NCBI GenBank assembly: GCA_018971835.1
Contig: JAGWZW010000011.1
Coordinates: forward strand, 1-60,524
DNA length: 60,524 bases
Reading direction: 5' to 3'
Source of the DNA: Alphaproteobacteria bacterium
GTDB lineage: Bacteria; Pseudomonadota; Alphaproteobacteria; Micropepsales; Micropepsaceae
Position numbers and translations under genes: made by a program. The notes beneath the pieces were generated by a model that was not told where the DNA came from, did not search any database, and saw only the letters and a list, made by a program, of their open reading frames with translations. Shown here one piece after another: positions 17,126-26,163 of the stretch; positions within the stretch are counted from its first letter, which is position 1, and the number at the start of each line of letters is the position of its first letter.

Positions 17126-19561
17126 CTAGAAGCTGCGCTTGACGGTCAATGCCCACTCACGCGGCGGGGCAGGCTCGCCCTCCGTGGTTTGCGAACTGCC
17201 CCGATTGTCGAACAATCCCAAATAATAGAGCTTGTTCGTGATGTTTGTGACGGACAACGAAATCTCCCATAGGGAATCCGTCGGGATCCAACTGAGGCGC
17301 CCGTTCAACACGGAATAGCCCGGCAGGCGATTGAACGGCATATTCACCGCACCGGTGTAGAGCGAAGCCTGATAACTCCAGTCAAGCCGCGGCGTCAGAG
17401 ACCCTGCTGCACCGGCATCGATCTTGTATTGCGCGCCGATGCTGTACTTCCATTCCGGTGCAAAGGGCGTGGTCATTCCGGTAGTGATACCCGTCCCCAG
17501 GGCAACGGGCGAAAGCCTGGTATATTTGAAGTTCAGATAGCTTAGCGAAGCGTCGATTTGCAGATTGTCCGTCGGAACAACCTCCGTTTCGAATTCGAAA
17601 CCCTTGAGTTCCGCGTCGCCGGCATTGATCGGTGCGATGCAGGGAAGCGGATGTGCCGGTGCAATTGCTGCGCAATTGTTCACGCCGATCTGAATGTCCG
17701 AGTATTCGCTCAAGAACCCGGACCCGTTCAACCGCATACGATGGTCGAACAGCGAGGCCTTGAAGCCGATCTCGTAAGCCTTCAGTTTCTCGGCGCTAAA
17801 CGGCTTTACTTGGTCCGTAAAGAAGGGCCGCGGATTGATGCCGCCGCCCTTAAACCCTGTGGCGAAGCTACCATAGGTCATAAAGCCGTCGGTCCATTGA
17901 TACTGAAGCGCCGCGCGGTAGTCGACGTTGTCGCCCTTGTACTTGCCCTGCGCGTTGTTCAGGGATGCAACTTGAGGAGCGATACCGCCGGGATAGGTAT
18001 TCCCGGGAACGCCGAGGCGCCCGAAAATGAATGTCTTCGATTCCGTCGTATAGCGGGTGCCGGCGTTTAGCTCGAGCTTGTCGGTAATATGCCAGCCGAC
18101 ATTGACAAAGGCTGCTTCGCTGTCCGCCGGGATAAAGTCATTCTCGACAAACTCCATCGAACCCAGATCGATCCGCCCGCCATAGTGGCTCTTCTGGTCA
18201 AAGTAAAAGCCACCCACCGTATAATTGACGGCACCGTCGAAAAGATCGCCGCTGACCCGGACTTCTTCACTGACCTGCCGATGCCAGACGGTATTGAGGA
18301 GAACTTCGTCGCTTAGCGGGGAAACATCCTCGTCCTGTGACCACATGCCGTCGTAATGCCGATAGGCCGTAATCGACTTGACCGACATATGCTTCGTGAG
18401 CCGATAGTCGATGGTGCCGGAGAAACCGTAGCTGCTGACCTGGTTTACCGAAGGAACGCAGAACGGCGCCGTGCCGTCTACCGGCTTGGCGTCGCAATAG
18501 GTCGAGTAGTTCACATAAGGACTCTTGGAGTAGGTATCCTGCGCATAGTTGCCGAACGGCGAATAGGAAATGAAGGGCGAACCCGTGGACGTTCCAAGCA
18601 GTACGCCGCCGCTTGGAGCGCTGCTCCAGCGTGGATAGCTCGTTGCGCTCGTGCCGGGCGTGCCGTTCGGCTGCCCGACGTAGAGCAAAGTGGACGGAGC
18701 CCCTTCGGAATTGTCCTTCGTGTAGTCGCCTGAAACATTGATCTCAAGATTCTCAACTGGAATCCACCGAACAGACGCGCGCAAGCCGCCGTACGACTTC
18801 CCGCCTTCGGTACCCAGTTTACAACCGCCAGAAATGACGGCGCTAGGCACTGTCGTGGCGGACGGATGGGTGCAGCGATAGTCGTAGCGCGTTACGTAGC
18901 CGTCCTGCTGCCGGGCGACGCCGGCGATACGCACGAACAACTGATCCGGGATGATCGTGAAATCCGCCCCGGCGCGTAAATCGGTTCGATTGTAGCTGCC
19001 GTAAGTCCCCTCTACAAAGCCGCCGTTTTGGCCATCCGGCTTCTTGGAGAAGAGCTTGATGGCGCCACCGATCGAGTTCATCCCGGCCAGCGTTCCTTGA
19101 GGCCCGCGAAGGACTTCGATTCGATCCAGATCGAGCATATCGAAATTCGAACCGGTCAGCGTGGAGTAATAGACGTCGTCGATGTACATCCCCACGCCGG
19201 GTTCGAGGGCGTAGTTGAAATCGTTTTGGCCGACACCGCGAATATACGCCTGCAGCGCCGGTCCAGCGTTATTGGGCGCCGGCTCCAGTATGACGTTGGG
19301 CGATTGAGCCGAGATTGCCGCGACGCTGACCTGACTGCGCGCGGCGAGCATATCGGCAGTTATTGCGGTGATGGAGATCGGCGTTTGTTGCAGGTTCTGG
19401 GACCGATATTGCGCGGTGACGATCACCGTTTCCAGAGCCTGACCGCCTCCCGCAGCATCGGCCGCCAGCGCTGGCCCGGCAAACAGCCCGAAACCGGCAA
19501 CCGCCATTGCCCTTTGCAACAGCCGCGCCACTAAGCGGCCACCCGTTCGATATGACGACAT
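17126..19561 (-). CDS. TonB-dependent outer membrane receptor
   Basis: An 811-residue outer membrane receptor. A signal peptide ends near ALAADAAG (about residue 36) and a TonB box LETVIVTAQ follows. The plug domain (about residues 60-170) has YIRGVGQNDFNY, GMYIDDVYYS and the conserved RIEVLRGPQGTLAGMNSIGGAIKL. The remainder is a 22-strand-type barrel ending in ALTVKRSF with a terminal Phe for BAM recognition. Ribosome site GGGGGG is adjacent to ATG 19561. This is the family often used by alphaproteobacteria for uptake of organic ligands as well as iron complexes. It is divergent from the IclR regulator, with an IclR-box-like palindrome between them; the context argues for uptake of a catabolic substrate rather than a siderophore. 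Confidence 0.92.
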   Translation of the reverse strand: MSSYRTGGRLVARLLQRAMAVAGFGLFAGPALAADAAGGGQALETVIVTAQYRSQNLQQTPISITAITADMLAARSQVSVAAISAQSPNVILEPAPNNAGPALQAYIRGVGQNDFNYALEPGVGMYIDDVYYSTLTGSNFDMLDLDRIEVLRGPQGTLAGMNSIGGAIKLFSKKPDGQNGGFVEGTYGSYNRTDLRAGADFTIIPDQLFVRIAGVARQQDGYVTRYDYRCTHPSATTVPSAVISGGCKLGTEGGKSYGGLRASVRWIPVENLEINVSGDYTKDNSEGAPSTLLYVGQPNGTPGTSATSYPRWSSAPSGGVLLGTSTGSPFISYSPFGNYAQDTYSKSPYVNYSTYCDAKPVDGTAPFCVPSVNQVSSYGFSGTIDYRLTKHMSVKSITAYRHYDGMWSQDEDVSPLSDEVLLNTVWHRQVSEEVRVSGDLFDGAVNYTVGGFYFDQKSHYGGRIDLGSMEFVENDFIPADSEAAFVNVGWHITDKLELNAGTRYTTESKTFIFGRLGVPGNTYPGGIAPQVASLNNAQGKYKGDNVDYRAALQYQWTDGFMTYGSFATGFKGGGINPRPFFTDQVKPFSAEKLKAYEIGFKASLFDHRMRLNGSGFLSEYSDIQIGVNNCAAIAPAHPLPCIAPINAGDAELKGFEFETEVVPTDNLQIDASLSYLNFKYTRLSPVALGTGITTGMTTPFAPEWKYSIGAQYKIDAGAAGSLTPRLDWSYQASLYTGAVNMPFNRLPGYSVLNGRLSWIPTDSLWEISLSVTNITNKLYYLGLFDNRGSSQTTEGEPAPPREWALTVKRSF

Positions 19562-19666
19562 ACATCCCCCCTAAGTGCTTGAATTATGTATAAAACACTG
19601 CCCTCGGGCGCGGCCTCGACCCCGGCACCGCCAGCAGCAAGATGACAAATAGCACATGTTCCAATA

Positions 19667-19688
19667 AAATGGAAATGGATTTCCATTT
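19667..19688. promoter_or_regulatory. IclR-type operator candidate between receptor and IclR genes
   Basis: Perfect inverted repeat AAATGGAAAT-GG-ATTTCCATTT, ten-base arms with a two-base spacer, 106 bases upstream of the receptor start and about 295 bases upstream of the IclR start. It differs from the IclR box consensus only in having a spacer of two rather than one. Placement between divergent genes suits autoregulation plus control of the receptor. Confidence 0.65.
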
Positions 19689-19983
19689 CTATAATTGCGA
19701 TTGCCTCTGCGGCGCGGTCCGGTTATGCGCTCATCTCATCTAAGGCGTCTGTTTCATGAAGCCGTTCCGGTCCCGCACACGGCACCGGCATTTCCGTTGA
19801 AGAGAGAACATTCAGGTGCTGAGCAACCATACGACGTCCTTGCTGTTCGAAGCTGAAGGTGGATGGATGGCTGATATGGCCTGCGCACAGGCTCGGCCTA
19901 CGCTCGATATGGATTTGTTGACCGACTGCCTGCGCTGTGTATGTTCCTGCGTTGCACTCACCTCAATGATCGTTCGGTGAACC
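19689..19983. other. Leader region of the IclR gene
   Basis: About 295 bases, counted from the palindrome to the IclR start. No supported gene; short reverse frames here have no recognisable product. I see no riboswitch-like or terminator structure. Confidence 0.4.
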
Positions 19984-20769
19984 ATGACTACCAACAAAGA
20001 CGTTCAGGGCGCGGCGGCGCGCACCGTCACTCTCCTGCAACGTATCGCGGAGAACGGACCAGACTTCACGCTAAAGGAGCTGTCCGAGCGCATTCAGCTG
20101 CCGCAAAGCACGGTGCATCGGCTCCTTCAGGTTCTCGTCAGCTCGGGCATGGTCGAGCGCGCGGACGAACAGGCATATCGCGTTGGGATGGAGTTCTTCC
20201 GCATTGCCTCGCTCATACACCAGAAGTTCGACCTCCAACGCGTTGCCCGGCCCTACCTGCAATCTCTTTGGGAGCAGTGGCGCGAAACCTGCACCTTCTG
20301 TCTCTACAAGCCCGCGAGCAGAACCGCGATGGTTGCCGAAACGATCCGATCTCCGCATGCGCTGCAGCATTCGATCGAACCATTTGCGGAATTGTCGCTC
20401 GCGTGGGGCTCAATGGGCCGCGTGATCCTTGCCTATCTGCCCGATGACGACGTAGACGCCGTCCTGGACCATGCGCCGCGGGGCTCGCTCAGCGGACGGC
20501 GCGCACCATCGCGCAACAAGATGCGGGAGGAACTGCAAACGATTCGGCAGCGCGGCTACGCGGTCTACGAAGATCACGAATTTGCCGATGTCGCCGGCAT
20601 ATCGGCGCCCCTGTTCGGGCCGAACGCGCAGGTCATCGGCTGCCTGTCCGTAACGATGCCCGGTTCGCGCTTTAATCCGGGGAAGAGCGGAAAGCTTTGC
20701 GACGCCGTGACAACTGCAGCGCGAGAGTTGAGCGCATCTCTCGGCTTCTCCGGCGTCGCGCATGCCTGA
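19984..20769 (+). CDS. IclR-family transcriptional regulator
   Basis: A 261-residue regulator with an N-terminal winged helix (about residues 10-65: TVTLLQRIAENGPDFTLKELSERI and then QSTVHRLLQVLVSSGMVER) and a C-terminal effector-binding GAF-like IclR domain (about 80-250, with GSMGRVILAYL, RGYAVYEDHEF and AGISAPLFGPNAQVIGCLSV). IclR proteins bind small acids or aromatic metabolites and repress or activate catabolic operons. It is divergent from the TonB-dependent receptor and followed by the CocE hydrolase on the same strand. Two nearly identical palindromes upstream of the receptor and the dioxygenase look like its binding sites. Confidence 0.92.
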   Translation: MTTNKDVQGAAARTVTLLQRIAENGPDFTLKELSERIQLPQSTVHRLLQVLVSSGMVERADEQAYRVGMEFFRIASLIHQKFDLQRVARPYLQSLWEQWRETCTFCLYKPASRTAMVAETIRSPHALQHSIEPFAELSLAWGSMGRVILAYLPDDDVDAVLDHAPRGSLSGRRAPSRNKMREELQTIRQRGYAVYEDHEFADVAGISAPLFGPNAQVIGCLSVTMPGSRFNPGKSGKLCDAVTTAARELSASLGFSGVAHA

Positions 20770-20889
20770 CCGCTGCGCGACCGGCGAGCCGGCTACAGGT
20801 CGGGCTACTGTCTGCCCGCTGCGCCTTCGCAATCGGCAGCGCATCGACGAACCGTTGTTGTCACCGCGGGTGTCACGCCAATGAATTCA

Positions 20890-20917
20890 GGCGTGCCGTT
20901 CAGCGGTGCGGCACGCC
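20890..20917. promoter_or_regulatory. Inverted repeat in the CocE-hydrolase leader
   Basis: Perfect nine-base arms GGCGTGCCG and CGGCACGCC separated by ten bases, ending 32 bases before the hydrolase start. It could be an operator, or a leader hairpin that limits translation or weakly terminates the IclR transcript. It is unlike the IclR-type palindromes. Confidence 0.35.
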
Positions 20918-20949
20918 ATAGGTACTCTACCGCCGGACAAGGAGGCCAG

Positions 20950-22623
20950 ATGTCGACCGTCCCGCATATTCCTCTCATCATGCGCAAGGGAAGCCCTCCT
21001 TCGGAGGCAGTTGGCAAGCCTCTGAAAATCGGCTCGCAACATGTGCGCATCGATCAAGATGGCCTTCTGATCGAACGCAATATCCCGGTTTCGCTGACCA
21101 GCGGCGTGACCATGTTCATTGACCTGTACCGATCTGCTGGGGCGCCGGCCGAGCGAAAGCTGCCCGCGCTTCTGGGCTGGAGCCCTTATGGCAAGCACAA
21201 TACCTCGGACAGGCTTTGGCCGGAGGCCGGTATCGAAGCCGGATGGATTTCGAAATACACCGCTTTTGAAGCGCCGGACCCGATGCACTGGTGCCGCCAC
21301 GGCTATGCGGTCGTCTACGCCGACCCGCCGGGGTCATGGCTGTCCGAAGGTACCTTGCATCACGGCGGGCACCTGGAGAGCCGCGATTGTTATGATCTTG
21401 TCGAATGGCTTGGCGTGCAGGAATGGTGCAACGGCAAGATCGGAATGACCGGCGTCTCCTACCTGGCATGCATACAATACCAGGTTGCCTCGCTAAAACC
21501 GCCGCACCTGGCCGCCATTAATCCTTGGGAGGGTTTTTCGGACTGGTATCGCGAGTTCGGTTATCACGGCGGAATTCCCGAAACCCGCTTTATTCCCAAG
21601 GCCAGCGCGAACCTGCACTGGTCAACGACCGAAGTTGAAGATACTGAAGCGAACATGCAGCAGCATCCGCTTTACGACTCGTACTGGGAGAGCAAGGAAG
21701 TCGATCTTGAAGCGATCAACACGCCGGCCTTCGTGGTGGCCTCCTGGGCAGACCAGGGCCTGCACACGCGTGGCACGCTGGAAGCGTACAAGCGCATCTC
21801 TTCGCCCCAGAAGTGGCTTCAGGTGCACGGGCAGAAAAAATGGGCAAACTACTACCATCCCGAAAGCGTCAAGCTACAGCGGCAGTTCTTTGACCACTTC
21901 CTGAAAGACTCCGACGATGCCGTCACCCACTGGCCGCAAGTCCGCATCGAAGTGCGTGAACGCGCCAACGTTGCGCTCCGGCGCAACGAAGCCGAATGGC
22001 CGCTTTTGAGAACGCAGTTCCGCAAATTGTTTCTTGACGCAAGCAAAGGCACCCTCGGCCCGGAAACCGGGGCAGCGTCTTCCAGCCTGCGCTACGACCC
22101 GCTCGCAGCCGATGGACGGGCGAGCTTCGATTACACCTTCAAAAACGACAACGAACTGACCGGACACATGAAGCTTCGGCTCTGGGCCGAAGCAGAAGGA
22201 AGCGACGATATGGATATCTTCGTCGCGATACAGAAGCTTGATTCCAGCGGCACTCTCGTGCCCTTCACGTTCTATGCCCTGTACGAAGACGGGCCGGTCG
22301 CTCTGGGCTGGCTGCGGGCCAGCCACCGCAGCCTGGATCCTGCGAGGTCCATGCCCGAGCAGCCGGTTCACAGTCACCTGCGCGAGGAGCTTCTGGAGCA
22401 CGGCGTGCCCGTGGCGCTGGAAATCGAGATATGGCCGTCCTCGACCTTATTTCGGGCAGACGAAACCCTGCGCCTGACGGTTATGGGACGCGACATCTAT
22501 GCCAATGCCGTACCGGGCCTGCCCTACTGCCTTCATCAGGACACTCGCAACAAAGGTACACATATTCTGCACACCGGCGGCGCCTATGATTCGCATCTAC
22601 TGATTCCTGTTATTGCGACCTAA
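20950..22623 (+). CDS. CocE/NonD-family serine hydrolase (Xaa-Pro dipeptidyl-peptidase-like)
   Basis: A 557-residue hydrolase of the CocE/NonD group. The alpha/beta-hydrolase part carries LLGWSPYGKH, GIEAGW, the nucleophile elbow GMTGVSYLACIQY (Ser about residue 175), the acid in VASWADQGLHTRG and the His in LQVHGQKKWANYYHPE. A C-terminal jelly-roll domain follows (about residues 360-557). Relatives cleave acyl esters or amides such as cocaine or macrotetrolide nonactin. No signal peptide, so probably cytoplasmic. ATG 20950 is chosen over ATG 20881 because an AAGGAGG site sits four bases upstream. It follows the IclR gene by 180 bases and is likely part of the same catabolic regulon. Confidence 0.88.
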   Translation: MSTVPHIPLIMRKGSPPSEAVGKPLKIGSQHVRIDQDGLLIERNIPVSLTSGVTMFIDLYRSAGAPAERKLPALLGWSPYGKHNTSDRLWPEAGIEAGWISKYTAFEAPDPMHWCRHGYAVVYADPPGSWLSEGTLHHGGHLESRDCYDLVEWLGVQEWCNGKIGMTGVSYLACIQYQVASLKPPHLAAINPWEGFSDWYREFGYHGGIPETRFIPKASANLHWSTTEVEDTEANMQQHPLYDSYWESKEVDLEAINTPAFVVASWADQGLHTRGTLEAYKRISSPQKWLQVHGQKKWANYYHPESVKLQRQFFDHFLKDSDDAVTHWPQVRIEVRERANVALRRNEAEWPLLRTQFRKLFLDASKGTLGPETGAASSSLRYDPLAADGRASFDYTFKNDNELTGHMKLRLWAEAEGSDDMDIFVAIQKLDSSGTLVPFTFYALYEDGPVALGWLRASHRSLDPARSMPEQPVHSHLREELLEHGVPVALEIEIWPSSTLFRADETLRLTVMGRDIYANAVPGLPYCLHQDTRNKGTHILHTGGAYDSHLLIPVIAT

Positions 22624-22640
22624 AAGGCCGGAACGGCCTT
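22624..22640 (+). terminator. Short hairpin directly after the CocE hydrolase stop
   Basis: AAGGCCG-GAA-CGGCCTT, a perfect seven-base stem starting immediately after the stop codon. There is no long T-tract, so termination is only suggested. Confidence 0.4.
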
Positions 22641-22952
22641 GCCAGCGGACGCCGCCGTTTGCTTTCCCGACGCCGGCGCGATCAGGCGGGATATACCCGT
22701 GTGACCGCGCACGCTCTTATTGACCACCGTCCGGCTTCGCGCAGGCGAAGTTCTCCCCTGCTCGCCGTTGCTATGCCCGGTGTAGCGGGCGATTACCGGA
22801 TAGGCGCACGGTAACCACGCCGCGAAGATCAATCGGCACCCGCCATCTTTGGAATCGGCCACAATGGCCGCGTGCGGTTTCCTGGTGACGGCCTTGCGGC
22901 AAGCGGATGGTTCGGACACCATGAGCCCGGCAACCCGCGAAAATAGACCTAT
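22641..22952. other. Intergenic region upstream of the sensor kinase
   Basis: About 310 bases without a supported gene. It includes a small inverted repeat (TTACCG...CGGTAA near 22793-22815) and must hold the promoter of the two-component pair. A long reverse frame across 22620-23228 is a shadow of the kinase gene. Confidence 0.4.
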
Positions 22953-24038
22953 ATGCAGATGGTACGGGAAGAGAGCCGGACACGCTGGCTTGTCGCCGGC
23001 GCGGTCATCGTCGCCGCATGGACCCTGGTGGCGCTCGCCTGGACACCCCCGACGGTTCTTGTGCAGCAAATGATGCACAGCCCGGATGCGAACGGCCCGT
23101 CGGCTACCGTGTTCGTCTATGTGCTGCTGGGCTTCGTGCCCTGGATGGCGGCGACGCCGCTCATCCTGTTTCTCGGACGGCGCTTCGCGATATCGGAAGG
23201 CCATGTGCTGCGCCCGGTCGTGCTGCAAGTGCTGGCCGGTATTGCCATCGTGCCGTCAGCGACCCTTGCCGGCACCACGCTGGGCGCCGTAGTCATGCAG
23301 CAGGGCCACCTCAGCGCGGCGGACGTGCCGCACATCCTCGCCGCCGCCACGATCACGTCGTTCTACAGTATTCCGACTTACATCGCCGTGGCAGCCATCG
23401 CCCAGGCGATTGCCTATTTCGAACGCTACCGCTGGCGTGAGCGCCTGCTGGCCCGCGCTCAGCTCAAGGCACTTCAGGCGCAGATCAATCCGCATTTCCT
23501 GTTCAACACGCTGAACGCAATTTCCGCGCTGGGTTATCGCGATCCGGCGCGCGCCGATGCCGCGCTGTCGCAATTGAGCGAGCTGATGCGGCAAACGCTG
23601 GGCGAGCGGCCGCAGGAGGTCGCGCTGTGCGACGAGATCGCCTTTGCGCGTGGTTATGCCGATCTCTACGCGCTTTTGCTGGGTGACGGGCTGAAGGTCG
23701 CCTTCGACATCGATGGCGCCGTGTGGAACGCGGCCGTACCCGTCATGCTGCTGCAGCCGCTGATCGAAAACGCCGTCGTGCATGGCGTGGCCCGGCGAAA
23801 CGGCGGCGGGCAGATCGCTCTTTCAGCACGAACGGTCGCGGACCGGCTCACAATCACGATCACTAACGACGCGCCGGAAATCGCGCAGCCTTCAAACGGC
23901 ACCGGCATCGGCCTGGCCAATGTGCGCGAGAGGTTGGGTGCCCTCTATGGCGAGGCGCAAACCCTCGAATTGACGCGCGATGACGGCCGGGTGACCGTGA
24001 CACTGTCGCTGCCCTTGCGCGAGGCGGCGCCCGCATGA
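22953..24038 (+). CDS. LytS-type sensor histidine kinase
   Basis: A 361-residue membrane sensor kinase. About four hydrophobic segments occupy residues 12-160 with no large extracytoplasmic domain. The cytoplasmic part has the His_kinase signature AQINPHFLFNTLNAIS (phospho-acceptor His about residue 182), the N-box LLQPLIENAVVHG and a glycine-rich GTGIGLANVRERL ATP-lid. This is the LytS/YehU class that pairs with LytTR regulators. Its stop codon overlaps the start of the response regulator by four bases (ATGA), so the two are translationally coupled. The stimulus is probably sensed in or at the membrane. Confidence 0.92.
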   Translation: MQMVREESRTRWLVAGAVIVAAWTLVALAWTPPTVLVQQMMHSPDANGPSATVFVYVLLGFVPWMAATPLILFLGRRFAISEGHVLRPVVLQVLAGIAIVPSATLAGTTLGAVVMQQGHLSAADVPHILAAATITSFYSIPTYIAVAAIAQAIAYFERYRWRERLLARAQLKALQAQINPHFLFNTLNAISALGYRDPARADAALSQLSELMRQTLGERPQEVALCDEIAFARGYADLYALLLGDGLKVAFDIDGAVWNAAVPVMLLQPLIENAVVHGVARRNGGGQIALSARTVADRLTITITNDAPEIAQPSNGTGIGLANVRERLGALYGEAQTLELTRDDGRVTVTLSLPLREAAPA

Positions 24039-24769
24039 CCCCGATCCGCGCCGTGATCGTGGACGATGTGGCGCTGGCCCGCGAGCGGGTGCGGCTCTAT
24101 CTCGCGGATGAGCACGATATCGAGATCGTCGGCGAAGCGGCCAGCGGCGCCGAGGCGGTGCGCGCCATCTCACGGCTGGCGCCCGATCTTGTCTTTCTCG
24201 ACGTGCAGTTGCCCGACTTTGACGGTTTCGAGATTGTGCGGCGCCTGCCGCCCACGCTTCACCCGGTCATCATCTACCTGTCGGCGCATGACGACAAGGC
24301 GCTGCAGGCGTTCGAAGTACACGCGCTCGACTACCTGCTCAAACCGTTCGACCGCGAGCGCTTCGCTCGTGCACTCAACCGCGCCCGCCGCCAGCTCGGC
24401 CTCAAGTTCGTGCCCGCTGCGCCGCGCGAATACCTCGCGCGGCTGGCGATCAAGGAAAAGGGCCGCACTGACGTGGTGGCGGTGAAGGACGTCGATTACA
24501 TCGACGTGGCGGGCCACTACCTCTGCATCCATGTCGGTAAGGCCGTGCATCTGATCCGGGGTACCCTGGCCGAGATCGAGCCGCAGCTCGATCCTGCGCA
24601 GTTCGCACGCATCCATCGCTCGGCGATCGTGCGCCTGGAGCGCATTGCCTCGCTGGCCGCCCGCCGCAACGGCGACTGTGATGTGATTCTCACGGACGGC
24701 TCGAAGGTGCTGCTGAGCCGTACCTATCGGGACAGCCTGCGCGCCCGCCTGGGCCTCAGCGAAATCTAG
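24035..24769 (+). CDS. LytTR-family response regulator
   Basis: A 244-residue regulator: receiver domain (residues 1-120) with acidic pocket IVDDVA, phospho-acceptor Asp in VFLDVQLPDFDGF (about residue 54) and Lys in YLLKPFDRERF; then a LytTR DNA-binding domain (about 140-240) with VDYIDVAGHYLCIHV, FARIHRSAIVRLERI and VLLSRTYRDSLRA. Partner of the upstream LytS-type kinase. Targets cannot be assigned; the amidohydrolase and CPBP protease genes downstream on the same strand (108 bases away) are plausible ones. Confidence 0.93.
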   Translation: MTPIRAVIVDDVALARERVRLYLADEHDIEIVGEAASGAEAVRAISRLAPDLVFLDVQLPDFDGFEIVRRLPPTLHPVIIYLSAHDDKALQAFEVHALDYLLKPFDRERFARALNRARRQLGLKFVPAAPREYLARLAIKEKGRTDVVAVKDVDYIDVAGHYLCIHVGKAVHLIRGTLAEIEPQLDPAQFARIHRSAIVRLERIASLAARRNGDCDVILTDGSKVLLSRTYRDSLRARLGLSEI

Positions 24770-24877
24770 CGCCCGGTTCGCGACGCACTGCGCACGGCTC
24801 ATGCCAAATCGGCGCGCGGTGCGTGGACGCTGCAGCCATTCCGCCGATATTGCTTTCGAACCTTTGGTGGGATCGCC

Positions 24878-26149
24878 ATGCGTGGACTGGTCAGCGCAGC
24901 CCTTGCCGCATTGATTGCCGGCAACATCGCCGCGACAGCGGCGGGCAACAGCTTCGCTGTGCGCAATGTCCGCGTCTTCGACGGGGATAAGACCATTCCG
25001 CGCGCTACCGTTGTCGTCGAAGACGGGCGGATTGCCGCGGTCGGGCGCGATACCGAGATCCCGGCCAGGATGATGATCATCAACGGTCGCGGCAAGACCC
25101 TGCTTCCGGGCCTCATCGATTCCCACGTGCACGTATTTCCCGGCGCGCAGGCCGACGCGCTGCGCTTCGGCGTTACGACCGAACTCGACATGTTCGACAT
25201 CAGTAGAGACTTCAAGACGTGGAAGGCGCAACGCACCTCACTGGCCCGGACCGGCAAAGCCGATACCTGGGCGGCGGGCTTGGGCGTCACCGTCAAGGGT
25301 GGCGCGCCGCTCGAAATGCTGCCGCCGGGCATGAGCGTGCCGACCCTGAACAGGGCCGCCGATGCGCAAAAGTTCGTCGATGCCCGCGTGGCGGAAGGAT
25401 CGGACTACATCAAGCTCTTTATCGAAACCCTCTCCGAATACCACAGCAAGAAGACGATGCCGACGCTGTCGCGCGCCGAAGTCTGCGCCGTGATTGCCGC
25501 TACGCACGCCAATCATCGTCTGGCAATCGTGCACACCCAGGCTGAATGGGCGGCGCGCGAAGCGATCGAATGCGGCGCCGACGCCATCGCCCATATGATC
25601 CCCGACCGTGTGGTAGGGGGGCATTTCATTGCATTGGCCAAGAGGCATCACATCTTTTTCGAAACCACCGATGACGTGTGGGCGGGCGCGTCAGGAATGG
25701 ATTTCGCACAGAAACTGGCGCGCGATCCGCGCGTTGCGCCCTATCTCTCCTTGATGCAGCGGACCACGCTGCTGGCGACGGAGAAGAAGATCACGCCGGG
25801 TTTCTTCCCCACTGTACTGGCGAATACAAGGGCACTGCACGCGGCGGGCGTGCCGATCCTTGCGGGAACAGATTCGCCCAATCCCGCGACAGCACATGGC
25901 GCGGCGCTGCATGAAGAACTGCAGATTCTGGTCAAGGCGGGCTTCACGCCGCAAGAGGCGCTGCACGCCGCCACCACGCTGCCGGACACGATTTTCCATC
26001 TCGGCCGCCGCGGCCGTGTGGCAAAGGGGTATCGCGCCAACCTGCTGCTGGTCGACGGCGATCCGACCACAAACATTGCCGATACGCTTTCCATCGACCG
26101 GATCTGGATGAACGGTTACCCCGTTGACCGGGCTCCGCCAAAGAAATGA
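24878..26149 (+). CDS. Secreted metal-dependent amidohydrolase
   Basis: A 423-residue amidohydrolase with an N-terminal signal peptide (MRGLVSAALAALIAG, cleavage around TAAG). Metal-site features are visible: DSHVHVF (HxH, about residue 87), the candidate carboxylated Lys in YIKLFIE (about 177), His in LAIVHTQAEW and in DAIAHMIPD, and the final Asp in AGTDSPNPA (about 330). The surrounding beta-sandwich has VRVFDGD and LLVDGDPTTNI. This set matches the imidazolonepropionase-like/prolidase-type subtype seen in periplasmic peptidase-like amidohydrolases; the substrate is unknown. Ribosome site GGTGGG precedes ATG 24878. The stop overlaps an in-frame start of the next gene by four bases, indicating coupling. 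Confidence 0.87.
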   Translation: MRGLVSAALAALIAGNIAATAAGNSFAVRNVRVFDGDKTIPRATVVVEDGRIAAVGRDTEIPARMMIINGRGKTLLPGLIDSHVHVFPGAQADALRFGVTTELDMFDISRDFKTWKAQRTSLARTGKADTWAAGLGVTVKGGAPLEMLPPGMSVPTLNRAADAQKFVDARVAEGSDYIKLFIETLSEYHSKKTMPTLSRAEVCAVIAATHANHRLAIVHTQAEWAAREAIECGADAIAHMIPDRVVGGHFIALAKRHHIFFETTDDVWAGASGMDFAQKLARDPRVAPYLSLMQRTTLLATEKKITPGFFPTVLANTRALHAAGVPILAGTDSPNPATAHGAALHEELQILVKAGFTPQEALHAATTLPDTIFHLGRRGRVAKGYRANLLLVDGDPTTNIADTLSIDRIWMNGYPVDRAPPKK

Positions 26150-26163
26150 AAGGACGCGCCACG

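Noticed and set aside
22620..23228. Long reverse-strand frame of 202 codons
   Set aside because: It lies opposite the start of the sensor kinase gene, has His/Arg-rich composition and no family features: a high-GC shadow frame.
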